A stretch of 23,939 nt of DNA from CAZSVI01 sp964610205 (GTDB taxonomy: Bacteria; Bacillota; Clostridia; DSM-8532), in assembly GCA_964610205.1 (NCBI GenBank), contig CAZSVI010000053.1, forward strand, positions 1-23,939, given 5' to 3'. A program made the position numbers and the translations under genes. How positions within the stretch are numbered: the first letter of the stretch is position 1; every line of letters starts with the position of its first letter. Of this stretch, positions 15,590-23,865 are shown one piece after another. Below the pieces are notes generated by a model. The model had not been told where the DNA came from. It searched no databases and worked only from the letters and a program-made list of their open reading frames with translations.

Positions 15590-17938
15590 TCACCCGAATA
15601 ATATAATCTCGAATTCCCGGCCTGGCGGGACATATACCGTAAACTCCCCGTTTTCATTACAGGAAACTTCATCCTGACTGCATCTATATTTATATAATGT
15701 ATCATTAAGCGGCAGCCTGATTACATACTTGCGTGTCAAATCCGTATTATTTCCAATATAAACAGTCAGGTTCTCTTCTTTCTTTTCGAATTTTATCGGA
15801 GAATACCGCTCTTCGTCTTCCCACATTCTATATTCTGTCTCCGTTTCAGGATATATGGCAAGAATGACTTCCTGCTCATCACCGTCCTGGTTAAACTGCC
15901 TTACAGGCCGGTAAGGGATAACCGCATCCATTTTTATGAATATGGGAAGGCCGTTTGTTTCATACAAGGGCGCGTCTACTATGAATGATCTGCCCCCTGT
16001 AATGATCTCGTTCGTTCGGTAATTAACCCATCTGCCCGGCGGCAGGTATACCATCCTGTCCTCTTTCATATCTTCCATCACAGGCGCTATCAGTAAATAA
16101 GGCCCAAACAGCAGTTGGTCATCAACCTGAATTGAAGACGGGTCATGGTAATAATCAAAAACAAGCGGCCTGGAAAGCGGTATTGAAGAATATTTCGCTT
16201 CCACCGCCGCAGAGTATATATACGGGAACAGGCAATACCTTAATTCTAGATATTCCCTGTAAAGGCGCCTGACATCCTCCGAATATAACCATGGGAATTT
16301 GGGCTGCTCTCCGAAATTGTGAATCCTGGGTACCGGAAACATCAGCAGTCCGTGAATTACCCTTCTGATAATATTCTCATCCCGGTGCATACAATCACCG
16401 CTCACCTGCTCATTCTCACTGAATCCCCCGAGGTCTACCGTATTGAAGGGTACTCCCGTCATACTCATATTCAGTGAAAACCAAATATCTTCTTTAAGCC
16501 TGTCAACTCCGGGTTTGCTATCTCCCGGCCATGGAATGGTATATTTTTGGGCTCCGGCCCATCCGCCGCGGGAAAGTACAAGCCTTTTTGTTTTTCCCAT
16601 GGATTCCATCCCTTCATACAGGAACCGGTTCCACAAATGCCCGAAAAGGTTCCTCGACGGTACTCCGCACCCGACTTCACCGTCTACCCGCTCCCCGTTA
16701 TCCGTCCACCAAAGGTCTACTCCCTCTTCAACTCTCGCCTTATACAGGTTCCAGTTCCATTCGATGGAATCACTGTCACCTAAAACAGGCACCACCTGTT
16801 CCTCGGCGGCTTCTCTCAGGCAGCCCTTTTTGATTCCCTCATCTCTTGTTTTACCTGAAAGCATACGGGTATTCAGATGGAGACACACCTTTACATTTTT
16901 ATCATGCATTTCCCGGAGAAAAGCCGGCCCGTCTCCAAACCCATCAGAATCCCAGTCAAGGTTGCAGCCGTCTTTAGCTTCATTCATCGATGCCAAAACC
17001 CCGCCGCGCCATAAATAATCCAGAACAACTACGTCAACCGGCCATTTTTCTCTCCTGAACCTGCTTACCCATTCTATCCAGTCCCTGTCTTTCCATGTGT
17101 TACACCATGAAATCCAAAGCCCAAGCATCCATTTGGGAGGTACAACAGGTTTTCCTGTCAGGTAATAATAGTTCGCAAGAATTTCATCAAACCCCGGGCC
17201 TGCAAGAATGTACATGTCCACCGGGCCATCCGGGGCATAAAAGAACCATTTGCCGCTGTCATTATACCCGAGATCAAAATACACATGAGGGAAGGGATTA
17301 TTGAGTAAAAAACCATACCCTCTTGTATTCATAAAAAACGGTATGGCAAATCCTCCGTAATCACCCCTTTGATGTGCAACTTTTACGGAAAACAGATCAT
17401 ACGTTGTTCCCTTTCTGTCCGGACTGCATGTCCTCCCGCCAAAACCAAAAAAGTGATCTTCCAGGGTGTTTTCAAATTCAAATATATACCCCGGTTTTGC
17501 TTTCGACTTATCGATTTTAACGCTTTTACAGCATAAAAGCGTTTTATCATCAGCCGGATCGGAAATATTAAAATTAAACTCCCCATTCGAAACTTTAATC
17601 TTGAGCTTGTCTGATGACAGCTGCAATTCATTTCCGGTATTATTCATTGTTAACAGTGTATCTATGCCGGAATATTCATTGTTAATTATTTCGAGCTTTT
17701 GTATCTCCTTATCAATCTCATTATTATATGGTTTCTTTTTTACCTGTATGCGCAATATCTGGCTGCTGATAAATGATAATGTGATATCGGCAACATTGCA
17801 TACAAGATTTATATCCCTGTTTTCATTTACGGCTTCCGTATGAGAAATACCGGATACGGCCTTAAAATCCTCAGTATGTACATCTTTCCAGAAGTATTGT
17901 CCGGTCCATGTTATATCGGGGTGCAGCCTCAGTTTCAT
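15590..17938 (-). CDS. Glycoside hydrolase family 31 (alpha-glucosidase/alpha-xylosidase type)
   Basis: The protein of 782 residues has the GH31 layout: N-terminal beta-sandwich (about 1-250), catalytic barrel (about 260-590) and C-terminal sheets. The nucleophile is Asp413 in LWWTDNGE and the acid/base is Asp473 in IPWPGDSKPG. Also present are WMLGLWISWCNTW and VVVLDYLWRGG at the barrel start. GH31 enzymes retain configuration and cleave alpha-linked glucose, xylose or other residues from chain ends. No signal peptide is seen. The ATG at 17938 is preferred because AGGAGG lies eight bases before it; the in-frame ATG at 17944 is only two bases from the same site. It sits between the Gfo/Idh gene and the GH106-like gene in one operon. 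Confidence 0.9.
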   Translation of the reverse strand: MKLRLHPDITWTGQYFWKDVHTEDFKAVSGISHTEAVNENRDINLVCNVADITLSFISSQILRIQVKKKPYNNEIDKEIQKLEIINNEYSGIDTLLTMNNTGNELQLSSDKLKIKVSNGEFNFNISDPADDKTLLCCKSVKIDKSKAKPGYIFEFENTLEDHFFGFGGRTCSPDRKGTTYDLFSVKVAHQRGDYGGFAIPFFMNTRGYGFLLNNPFPHVYFDLGYNDSGKWFFYAPDGPVDMYILAGPGFDEILANYYYLTGKPVVPPKWMLGLWISWCNTWKDRDWIEWVSRFRREKWPVDVVVLDYLWRGGVLASMNEAKDGCNLDWDSDGFGDGPAFLREMHDKNVKVCLHLNTRMLSGKTRDEGIKKGCLREAAEEQVVPVLGDSDSIEWNWNLYKARVEEGVDLWWTDNGERVDGEVGCGVPSRNLFGHLWNRFLYEGMESMGKTKRLVLSRGGWAGAQKYTIPWPGDSKPGVDRLKEDIWFSLNMSMTGVPFNTVDLGGFSENEQVSGDCMHRDENIIRRVIHGLLMFPVPRIHNFGEQPKFPWLYSEDVRRLYREYLELRYCLFPYIYSAAVEAKYSSIPLSRPLVFDYYHDPSSIQVDDQLLFGPYLLIAPVMEDMKEDRMVYLPPGRWVNYRTNEIITGGRSFIVDAPLYETNGLPIFIKMDAVIPYRPVRQFNQDGDEQEVILAIYPETETEYRMWEDEERYSPIKFEKKEENLTVYIGNNTDLTRKYVIRLPLNDTLYKYRCSQDEVSCNENGEFTVYVPPGREFEIILFG

Positions 17939-17950
17939 ATTCATAGCCTC

Positions 17951-19129
17951 CTAATTTATTTCTACAATAGATTTTTTAATATACACAGGCATACCGGTTT
18001 CACATGATTCCACTGCCGCTATCGCAATAGCGGCACTATCCCTGGCACCTTTTACACCCGGCATTGCAGCAGTGCCTTTCTTTACCCTTTTAATAAATTC
18101 CTCCGCGATTCTTTCATCACCGCCTCCGTGTCCGCCTTCTGTCCGTTCAGGCAGATACACGTCAATTTTCCTGCTGTGGCGTTTTCGTACGGTGATCTTG
18201 AATTCCTGCTCGTTGTTGTAAAATGCCTTGAGCTTACCCTTAGTACCTACAAGCATGAACTCCCTGGTATATTCAGGCGTAAAATGGCATTCTATGTATG
18301 CAAGCCGGGATCCGTTTTCATAATCAATAATAAGCAGACTGTTGTCATGTACATCACATTCATCCGCATATACACATAAATCTTGCGGTTTAACTATCTG
18401 TCCATAGTCCATTTTAAAACCTTTACTATCAATATAATACGGGCATTGCCATTTTTCATTGCACTCACTGCAGCGCTTATCCACAGGTTCATTTCCTCCA
18501 AAGACATCCAATCCCGCCGAACAATACACCTTTACCGGAGATGAACCGATAAGCCAGTTGGCAATGTCCAGGGAATGCGTCCCTTTTTCCAGAACAAGAC
18601 TTTTTATATAATCCTTCCTCCGTCTTTCTCCGTGGTAATAATAATTGCCTCCGACCGAAACATTATCAATAACCGTACCGGTAACAATTCTACCGATTTC
18701 ACCCTTGTCAACGAGCGTTTTTACATCCTCTATGAGAGTACAGTACCTTAATTCCAGTCCAACCATAAACACAGTCTTTGCTTTTTCCCACGTATCTATA
18801 ATCCTGTCACAATCTTCGATAGTTTGTGCCATTGGCTTTTCAAGATATACATGTTTTCCCGCTTTAAGAGCTGCAATACAGTGTTCCGCATGTGCATAAT
18901 CAGGAGTGCATATCACTATGGCATCCAAACCCGGCATGGAAAGAAATTTGTTTATATCCGTTGTTCCGGGAACATTGCCAAGAACTGCTCTTGAAGACTC
19001 TATTTTTTTCCATGCTATGTCACATATCCCCGCAAGTCTGCATTCGGGATGTCTCCCGAAAATCTTGCCCGCGAAATACACTCCTCTTCCCCCAAGTCCC
19101 AGTATCCCGATTCCTATAACATTGCTCAT
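17951..19129 (-). CDS. Gfo/Idh/MocA-family NAD(P)-dependent sugar oxidoreductase
   Basis: The 392-residue protein starts with the dinucleotide-binding loop GIGILGLGGRG (6-16). It has the EKP signature at 97-99 (VYLEKPMAQT) and a candidate catalytic His185/Asp188 pair in EKGTHSLDIANW. These enzymes oxidise or reduce sugars, inositols or their derivatives, and some hydrolyse glycosides by a redox route. A cysteine group (Cys220, Cys223, Cys229, in RCSECNEKWQCPYY) sits in the C-terminal domain and could bind a metal. It is the first gene of the minus-strand glycan operon, with AAGGAAG before its ATG and a gap of 12 bases to the GH31 start. Substrate unknown. Confidence 0.88.
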   Translation of the reverse strand: MSNVIGIGILGLGGRGVYFAGKIFGRHPECRLAGICDIAWKKIESSRAVLGNVPGTTDINKFLSMPGLDAIVICTPDYAHAEHCIAALKAGKHVYLEKPMAQTIEDCDRIIDTWEKAKTVFMVGLELRYCTLIEDVKTLVDKGEIGRIVTGTVIDNVSVGGNYYYHGERRRKDYIKSLVLEKGTHSLDIANWLIGSSPVKVYCSAGLDVFGGNEPVDKRCSECNEKWQCPYYIDSKGFKMDYGQIVKPQDLCVYADECDVHDNSLLIIDYENGSRLAYIECHFTPEYTREFMLVGTKGKLKAFYNNEQEFKITVRKRHSRKIDVYLPERTEGGHGGGDERIAEEFIKRVKKGTAAMPGVKGARDSAAIAIAAVESCETGMPVYIKKSIVEIN

Positions 19130-19249
19130 AAAAACACTTCCTTTTCAGCATTTAGAGATATATGCAAATCCATATTATGCTGTACCCGCTATAATTTTAT
19201 AAGCTATAAGCAAAAATCTAGTTATAGAATAGCACAGCCCTGGCTTTTA

Positions 19250-19453
19250 TCAATCATTCATATCTTGATTTATATACATAATTTTAACAGGCTTCATGAT
19301 ATAACCTCCAATTTCATTAGTTGTAATGTGAGTATCGCTCCAACCGCTCATTATTGCGATATAAGTAGTTGGATTATATCCGAATTCTTTTCGGAATGCT
19401 TTGCCGTATTGCTTCGCTATAGGCAAAGGTGAATTGGATTTGCCGAAATATTT
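19250..19453 (-). pseudogene. Remnant of an AraC-type regulator C-terminus
   Basis: An open stretch of 67 codons without a usable start reads KQYGKAFRKEFGYNPTTYI, which fits the last helix of the second helix-turn-helix of AraC proteins (compare AFTRAFKTTYGIAPSEYRKK in the intact gene at 20150). It then runs to a TGA at 19252-19250. The first helix-turn-helix and most of the domain are absent. The match is short, so this call is tentative. Confidence 0.35.
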
Positions 19454-19532
19454 CTATCTTTCGAATTAACATAATTGCCGCATGATACTTAAGACAAAGA
19501 CAGTCGCAGGGGTGAAAGAATCCGTCGAGTGG

Positions 19533-19576
19533 ATAAAAAGCAGAAAACCAGCCACATAAAAGTGACTGGTTTCTGC
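19533..19576 (-). terminator. Rho-independent terminator, original 3' flank of a tRNA-Arg
   Basis: GCAGAAAACCAGCCAC (19540-19555) pairs with GTGACTGGTTTCTGC (19562-19576) with one bulge and one wobble pair. On the minus strand the stem is followed by TTTTT (19539-19535). It lies about 80 bases beyond the CCA end of the tRNA-Arg fragment in the direction of tRNA transcription, so it is probably the former tRNA terminator. The plus side (TCTTCTTTTTG) could also terminate weakly. Confidence 0.75.
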
Positions 19577-19658
19577 TCTTCTTTTTGTCCCGTACCGGTT
19601 ACCCCTCGGTTCAGTAAATGTACTTATGAGCGATAACACTGAGATAAGCGGGTTCTGT

Positions 19659-19703
19659 TGGCGCGCCCGGCAGAGATCGAATCCACAACCTTCTGGTCCG
19701 TAG
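19659..19703 (-). other. tRNA-Arg(ACG) 3' half: attachment-site remnant
   Basis: Read on the minus strand, 45 bases give an anticodon loop CTACGGA (anticodon ACG), the 3' anticodon-stem strand CCAGA, variable AGGTT, a T arm with loop TTCGATC, the acceptor strand CGGGCGC, discriminator G and CCA. The 5' half is missing: the bases at 19704 and above do not form D-arm or acceptor sequence. The break lies at the anticodon loop, a standard crossover site for tyrosine integrases. The original downstream flank with its terminator is to the left, so the inserted element lay to the right. Confidence 0.8.
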
Positions 19704-19726
19704 ACTTACGCAAAGCCCTTTTCCCC

Positions 19727-19828
19727 GTTATTTCCTGTTATCTCCTGTTATCTGTAGTTACTTGTAGTATTTGATTTTACTGTGTTTCACGGCTTTTTGT
19801 TATTTCTGGTTATTTTTAATTATTTCTG
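19727..19828. repeat. Two clusters of 10-bp direct repeats, putative recombinase arm sites
   Basis: Cluster one (19727-19776) reads GTTATTTCCT, GTTATCTCCT, GTTATCTGTA, GTTACTTGTA, GTATTTGATT, each exactly ten bases apart. Cluster two (19799-19828) reads GTTATTTCTG, GTTATTTTTA, ATTATTTCTG. The consensus is about GTTATYTCYK. A ten-base period puts every copy on the same face of the helix and does not fit a coding repeat. They begin 23 bases inside the element side of the tRNA scar. Confidence 0.7.
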
Positions 19829-20149
19829 CGGTGCAGCACTAATTGCAGCACAGAATTCGTATGTTACTTAATTTAGGCAACGTATGATGAATAAATTGTC
19901 TATTTGTTACGCCTCCATAATCTGTAGGGCTACATAAAGTATCCTCCTTGACGGGTCGTAAATTTGATATTTTATGTTTGAATATGTGGTAAATAATTGA
20001 TATCATAGATGCATACTTGTTAAAAACTATGAACTAATGGTTTTATAATCTTATCGATAAACAGGAATTTTCCGCAAGTAAAATCAAGCAATGCGATCTC
20101 CATTGCATTAAAATGACTATAGGGTGGTTGAAACGAGGTGAGCAGACAA

Positions 20150-21169
20150 ATGTACGAGTGGCACAAGCAAATCCAAATAATCGTTAATGAAATCGACGAA
20201 TGTATTATGCATCATAACGATGAAGCCATAACGCTACGGTTTCTTTCTCGAAAGTTGGGTTATTCCGAATTTCATACTACGAGAAAATTCAAGGAAATAT
20301 CGGGTATGCAGTTTAGGGATTATTTGCGGCAGAGAAAGTTAGCTTTTGCGCTGAGAGAGGTGCGGGATAGCGAAAGAAGCATTTTGGATATTGCTTTTGA
20401 TTACGGCTTTTCATCGCATGAAGCCTTTACGCGGGCTTTCAAAACAACATATGGTATTGCTCCGAGCGAATATCGTAAAAAGCCTGTGCCTGTTGTACTT
20501 CGCACAAAAATAAACCCTTTCGACCGCTACTTTTTAGGAATCGGAGAGATTGGCATGGTAAAATCAACAGAAGATGTCAAGGTCTATTTTGTAACCATTC
20601 CCGCCCATAAATTCTTACACATTAAAAATTATGAGAGTAATGGCTATTGGGATTTTTGGCAAAAACAAAAGAATGTTCCGGGGCAGGACTGTGATACCAT
20701 CTGCGGCTTACTCGACAGTATCAAAAATAAATTGGATGATATGGGCAGCAGCGAGGCTAACAGCGGCAGTGGTCAGATTATGGCGTATATCCACGACCCG
20801 AACGGCAAACCTTTTTGTTATGGTGTTCCTCGCGCCGAATGTTTCGGCGTTCGACTTGCTTCCGATTATAACGGCGAGATTGCGCCGCAATTGCTAATGA
20901 TTGATGTTCCCGAAGCCGAATACATTGTTTTCGAGCATGGGCCGTTCGACTATGAGCAGGAAAACCGGAGCGTAGAGGAAAAAGTAGATACAGCAATCGC
21001 AAATTTCGATTTCGCAGATACTGCATATTGCTTTGATATATCCCCCGGCAGGATAGCCTACTTTTTCCATGACCCGGCGCGGTTTTGGAAGTATATCAGA
21101 CCGGTACGGAAAACAATTACTATCAAACCACTTACCCCGGAGCTTTCCGCTGATTATTTCGATTTCTGA
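20150..21169 (+). CDS. AraC-family regulator with GyrI-like effector domain
   Basis: The 339-residue protein has an N-terminal AraC DNA-binding domain with two helix-turn-helix units (about 8-108): ITLRFLSRKLGYSEFHTTRKFKE, then SILDIAFDYGFSSHEAFTRAFKTTYGIAPSEYRKK. A GyrI-like small-molecule-binding domain follows (about 135-339; VYFVTIPAHKFLHIKNYES, GKPFCYGVPRAECFGV, YIVFEHGPFDY). This DNA-binding-first order is that of Rob/SoxS-like sensors of toxic compounds rather than of sugar regulators. The ATG at 20150 is chosen because GAGGTG ends nine bases upstream; the in-frame GTG at 20138 overlaps that site. It probably responds to a drug-like ligand; no target operator could be identified. Confidence 0.88.
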   Translation: MYEWHKQIQIIVNEIDECIMHHNDEAITLRFLSRKLGYSEFHTTRKFKEISGMQFRDYLRQRKLAFALREVRDSERSILDIAFDYGFSSHEAFTRAFKTTYGIAPSEYRKKPVPVVLRTKINPFDRYFLGIGEIGMVKSTEDVKVYFVTIPAHKFLHIKNYESNGYWDFWQKQKNVPGQDCDTICGLLDSIKNKLDDMGSSEANSGSGQIMAYIHDPNGKPFCYGVPRAECFGVRLASDYNGEIAPQLLMIDVPEAEYIVFEHGPFDYEQENRSVEEKVDTAIANFDFADTAYCFDISPGRIAYFFHDPARFWKYIRPVRKTITIKPLTPELSADYFDF

Positions 21170-21247
21170 AAACCGGGCGTTCACGGACGATTCCCCCTAC
21201 CGGTGCTATTGCCAGGTCTATCAAATGACCAAAGAGCAGTGCCCGTC

Positions 21248-21373
21248 GTGAGAAGCGAGCGATACGAATGGGATAACGCTGGCCCTATTCGGCTATATGA
21301 GAAAGTAGGGTTCGTGAAAGCGGCGGAAGCGGAGCAGAATGAGCGTGTGACTATGAGGAAAGAGTTGAAATAG
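21248..21373 (+). pseudogene. GNAT acetyltransferase C-terminal remnant
   Basis: The frame reads RYEWDNAGPIRLYEKVGFVK and on through AAEAEQNERVTMRKELK to a TAG at 21371-21373. The N-x-x-x-I-x-L-Y-E-K-x-G-F pattern is the last conserved motif of GNAT N-acetyltransferases, and MRKELK is a common ending. The acetyl-CoA-binding part upstream is not in frame or not present, so this is a dead tail. Confidence 0.55.
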
Positions 21374-21460
21374 TATCGCACACTATAAGCATAACGCCAG
21401 GCTGACAGATTCCAATTTGTCGAGCTATTGCACATTCTTTATAAAATATGTAACTTCGTC

Positions 21461-21565
21461 TATTCCATACTGCCTTCATGTGTATAAATATGGTATTATT
21501 AATGCAAGCTTTAAATTCGTATAGGTTAGAAATATGAGCTGCCGATTATTTATATTTTGAACATA
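21461..21565 (+). repeat. Direct repeat copy A, left of the VOC gene
   Basis: 105 bases, TATTCCATACTGCC to TTTTGAACATA, match copy B at 22141-22246 with about 11 substitutions and one single-base gap (near 89 percent identity by hand count). It contains a conserved block GGTATAGGTTAGAAATATGA shared in nearly identical form by both copies. Confidence 0.85.
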
Positions 21566-21626
21566 ACACACTATTGTCGTGTTTGATATGACATAATGAA
21601 AGCAATCACAAATAGGAGGCGAAATA

Positions 21627-22040
21627 ATGAATGGCATGAATGTTAATGTTGGTGTATGTTTGTTTGTTGAAGACATAGAAAAAATGGTTTCGTTTTATAG
21701 AAATATCATGGAATTTGAAACCGATTGGGACGGTGGATTATTTGCTGAGTTTAAAACAAAAAGTGGTCCTTTGTCACTATTCATGTATGACAGAAGAGCT
21801 TTCGCAGAAGCAGTAGGGGAACCCTATTACTCTCCGAAAGGAATTAACTTGACAATGGAAATAGGTATTTGGCTGCATAGATTCTCTGATGTTGACAGAG
21901 AATACGAGCGCTTAACGGCACTTGGAATAAAGTCATTTACTGGAGCACCTAAAACCTTTCCATTTGGTATCAGAAACTTTTATGTTGCAGACCCTGAAGG
22001 CAATCTACTTGAAATTGGGAGTTGGGGAAAAGAAGAATAG
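21627..22040 (+). CDS. VOC-fold protein (glyoxalase/bleomycin-resistance/dioxygenase superfamily)
   Basis: The 137-residue protein has the paired beta-alpha-beta-beta-beta units of the VOC fold: VNVGVCLFVEDIEKMVSFYRNIMEF at the start and the closing signature FYVADPEGNLLEIGSW, whose Glu is the usual metal ligand. Members bind or break down small molecules, or sequester antibiotics; which applies here is unknown. AGGAGG lies nine bases before the ATG. Its position between two direct repeats and next to an AraC/GyrI-type regulator gives a resistance-like setting, but that is inference. Confidence 0.85.
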   Translation: MNGMNVNVGVCLFVEDIEKMVSFYRNIMEFETDWDGGLFAEFKTKSGPLSLFMYDRRAFAEAVGEPYYSPKGINLTMEIGIWLHRFSDVDREYERLTALGIKSFTGAPKTFPFGIRNFYVADPEGNLLEIGSWGKEE

Positions 22041-22140
22041 ATTCATGATTCGGCAGTAAAAATTGGAATAATTTCTTGTGTAGTTAATAAGCATAATTGG
22101 TAGTTGAATTATTACACTGTCAAAAAAAGTGAACTGAACC

Positions 22141-22246
22141 TAATCCATACTACCTTCATCTGGATAAACATGGTATTATTGATGTAAGCTTTAAATTGGT
22201 ATAGGTTAGAAATATGAGCTACTGATTATTTTATATTTTGAACGTA
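22141..22246 (+). repeat. Direct repeat copy B, right of the VOC gene
   Basis: 106 bases, TAATCCATACTACC to TTTTGAACGTA, match copy A in the same orientation. After copy A comes a gene leader and the VOC gene; after copy B the similarity stops and no gene follows. This fits a tandem duplication that lost its second gene, or a repeated insertion target. Confidence 0.85.
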
Positions 22247-22487
22247 TGAGACCATACAAAATCACCTCGTATTTGATTCATTTTATTGCCTCCTGCTTAC
22301 CTGTATATTAAAAAAATTGATAGTATACTCAACATTTTTATAAGTAAGGATTTATAACTATACCAACAAAAGCAATTGCTTTTAATGTAATGATGGTATT
22401 ATTGTTTATTACAATAGTATATGTCATGCCATAAAAGTGTAATGGTTGTGTCATCAGATAAGCCAAGCAGGTATTCTATGAAAAAAA

Positions 22488-22526
22488 CGTTAAAAAAACA
22501 CAAAAAGCAAGGCATAAATGCCTTGC
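22488..22526 (-). terminator. Rho-independent terminator of the GNAT-like gene
   Basis: On the minus strand GCAAGGCA, loop TTTA, TGCCTTGC (22526-22507) is followed by TTTTTGTGTTTTTTT. It lies about 140 bases after the stop codon at 22664. Confidence 0.85.
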
Positions 22527-22663
22527 CCCCTTGTATTCAATTAACATAATTATACAAATTTTTATCTCTGATGGTAGTTTATCATATATTTCTGATGCGA
22601 GTCAATTATAATTCATCTACAAATTAATACATATTTCAACATTTTCCTCTTTCCCCTGCCCCA

Positions 22664-23785
22664 TTAAACAGATTTAATATAGCATCGTCTTCTTCTGTGT
22701 TGACAAGAATTAAAGAAACGCCACATGGAATGAACGGCGTGATTGTCTTCCAATTGCGTAGATGCTATTGCGGTTTTTATTCCGTTTCTGAGTGCGTTTT
22801 CTAGACAATAGTTCAGCATTGCGGCGGGCAGCCCTGCTTTTTTGTATTCAGGCCGTACGGCTACAAGATATAAATCCAGGGTATCATTCTTCTTTATATC
22901 CTTCAAAATATCGATAAACCCAAGGGGTAAAAGCCTTCCGCCATGCTTTTTCACCGCTTTTGAAAGTGAAGGCATATTTACACCGAAACCCGCAAGACGC
23001 TTGTTTTTATCCACTATAAGGCAAATATAATCCGGGTTTACAAAGGAAAAATATTGTTCTATATAGACCTTGATCTGTCTTTCGGTTAAATGTACAACAC
23101 CGTATAAATCTTCATACGATAAATTGATAATTTCAAAAATATCTTTTAGATATGGAACCAGATCCTTACGCTTTTTAAGGACATGAACTGATAAATCATT
23201 CTTTTCAAGAGATCGGGCGGCAACCTTATTCAGTCTTTCAATCTGGCTGAATTCCGGAAGATCCAGTTTAAACTCCAGCCAATCCGTGTCCTTTACATAT
23301 CCATGCTCCTCCATATGCTTCATATAATACGGATGGTGATAGTTTGTTATAATGGTTCCCATTTCATCAAAGCCTTCCACGAGAAGACCTTCCTTATCGA
23401 GATCGCAAAATCCGAGAGGACCGTGCAGAGCCTCCATCCCCTTCCCTCTTCCCCATTCCTCCACAGTTTGAAGAAGGGCTTTGGATACTTCCGGATCATC
23501 AATAAAATCTATCCATCCAAAACGGGTATACTTATTCCCCCACTTTTTCACATATGCGTGGTTCTGTATTCCCGCAATCCTGCCTGCCGGTTTTCCGTCC
23601 TTGTAAGCCAGCCAGTATGTGGCGTCGCAATACTCAAATGCCGGATTTTTCTTTTTATCCAGTGTATTATATTCATCCATGATAAGCGGTGGAATCCAGT
23701 ATGGATTATCCTTATAGAGCTGAAACGGGAAATAGATAAACTCCCGAAGCTGTTTGCGCGTTCTAACCTCAATAATATCTACCAC
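22664..23785 (-). CDS. GNAT-like N-acetyltransferase-fold protein of unknown substrate
   Basis: The 373-residue protein matches a widespread uncharacterised family of about 370-400 residues with acetyltransferase-like folds. Recognisable are FIYFPFQLYKDNPYWIPPL, RIAGIQNHAY, GPLGFCDLDKEGLLVEGFDE, and the C-terminal GNAT-like block LVAVRPEYKKAGLPAAMLNY with MWRFFNSCQHRRRRCYI at the end. No signal peptide is present, so it is cytoplasmic. The GTG at 23785 is chosen because GGAGGGG lies seven bases upstream and the likely promoter is at 23866-23874; an in-frame TTG at 23857 would fall at the transcription start. The real substrate is unknown. Confidence 0.72.
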   Translation of the reverse strand: MVDIIEVRTRKQLREFIYFPFQLYKDNPYWIPPLIMDEYNTLDKKKNPAFEYCDATYWLAYKDGKPAGRIAGIQNHAYVKKWGNKYTRFGWIDFIDDPEVSKALLQTVEEWGRGKGMEALHGPLGFCDLDKEGLLVEGFDEMGTIITNYHHPYYMKHMEEHGYVKDTDWLEFKLDLPEFSQIERLNKVAARSLEKNDLSVHVLKKRKDLVPYLKDIFEIINLSYEDLYGVVHLTERQIKVYIEQYFSFVNPDYICLIVDKNKRLAGFGVNMPSLSKAVKKHGGRLLPLGFIDILKDIKKNDTLDLYLVAVRPEYKKAGLPAAMLNYCLENALRNGIKTAIASTQLEDNHAVHSMWRFFNSCQHRRRRCYIKSV

Positions 23786-23865
23786 TTTTATTCCCCTCCA
23801 CGAAAAATCAATGAGCGCTTGCGTGAAATGAATACCCGTACAAATTGGGGTTTCCAATGAAAATC

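Larger units (their letters stand above)
19130..20149. other. Gene-poor kilobase with mobile-element remnants
   Basis: No intact gene is seen. From left to right it holds the unassigned upstream region of the glycan operon, an AraC-like tail on the minus strand, a hairpin terminator, a tRNA-Arg 3' half and two clusters of 10-bp direct repeats. A small palindrome TGTAG-GG-CTACA stands at 19923-19934, and the leader of the AraC gene follows. Confidence 0.6.
21170..21626. other. Intergenic region with GNAT remnant and repeat copy A
   Basis: This stretch holds a GNAT tail (21248-21373) and the left copy of a 105-bp direct repeat (21461-21565). The leader of the VOC gene follows, with an inverted pair AACAC/GTGTT at about 21566-21584. 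No intact gene is present. Confidence 0.55.
22041..22663. other. Gene-free region between VOC and GNAT-like genes
   Basis: It contains repeat copy B (22141-22246) and the minus-strand terminator (22488-22526). The rest is AT-rich with no supported gene. Confidence 0.5.

Noticed and set aside
19923..19934. TGTAG-GG-CTACA palindrome as an operator
   Set aside because: It is only a five-base half site and does not match the TACANNTGTA type of BlaI/CopY operators. No second copy was found beside the AraC gene.
22664..23857. Longer form of the GNAT-like protein starting at TTG 23857
   Set aside because: The start would lie at the predicted transcription start, has no ribosome binding site, and the extra 24 residues do not look like the family.
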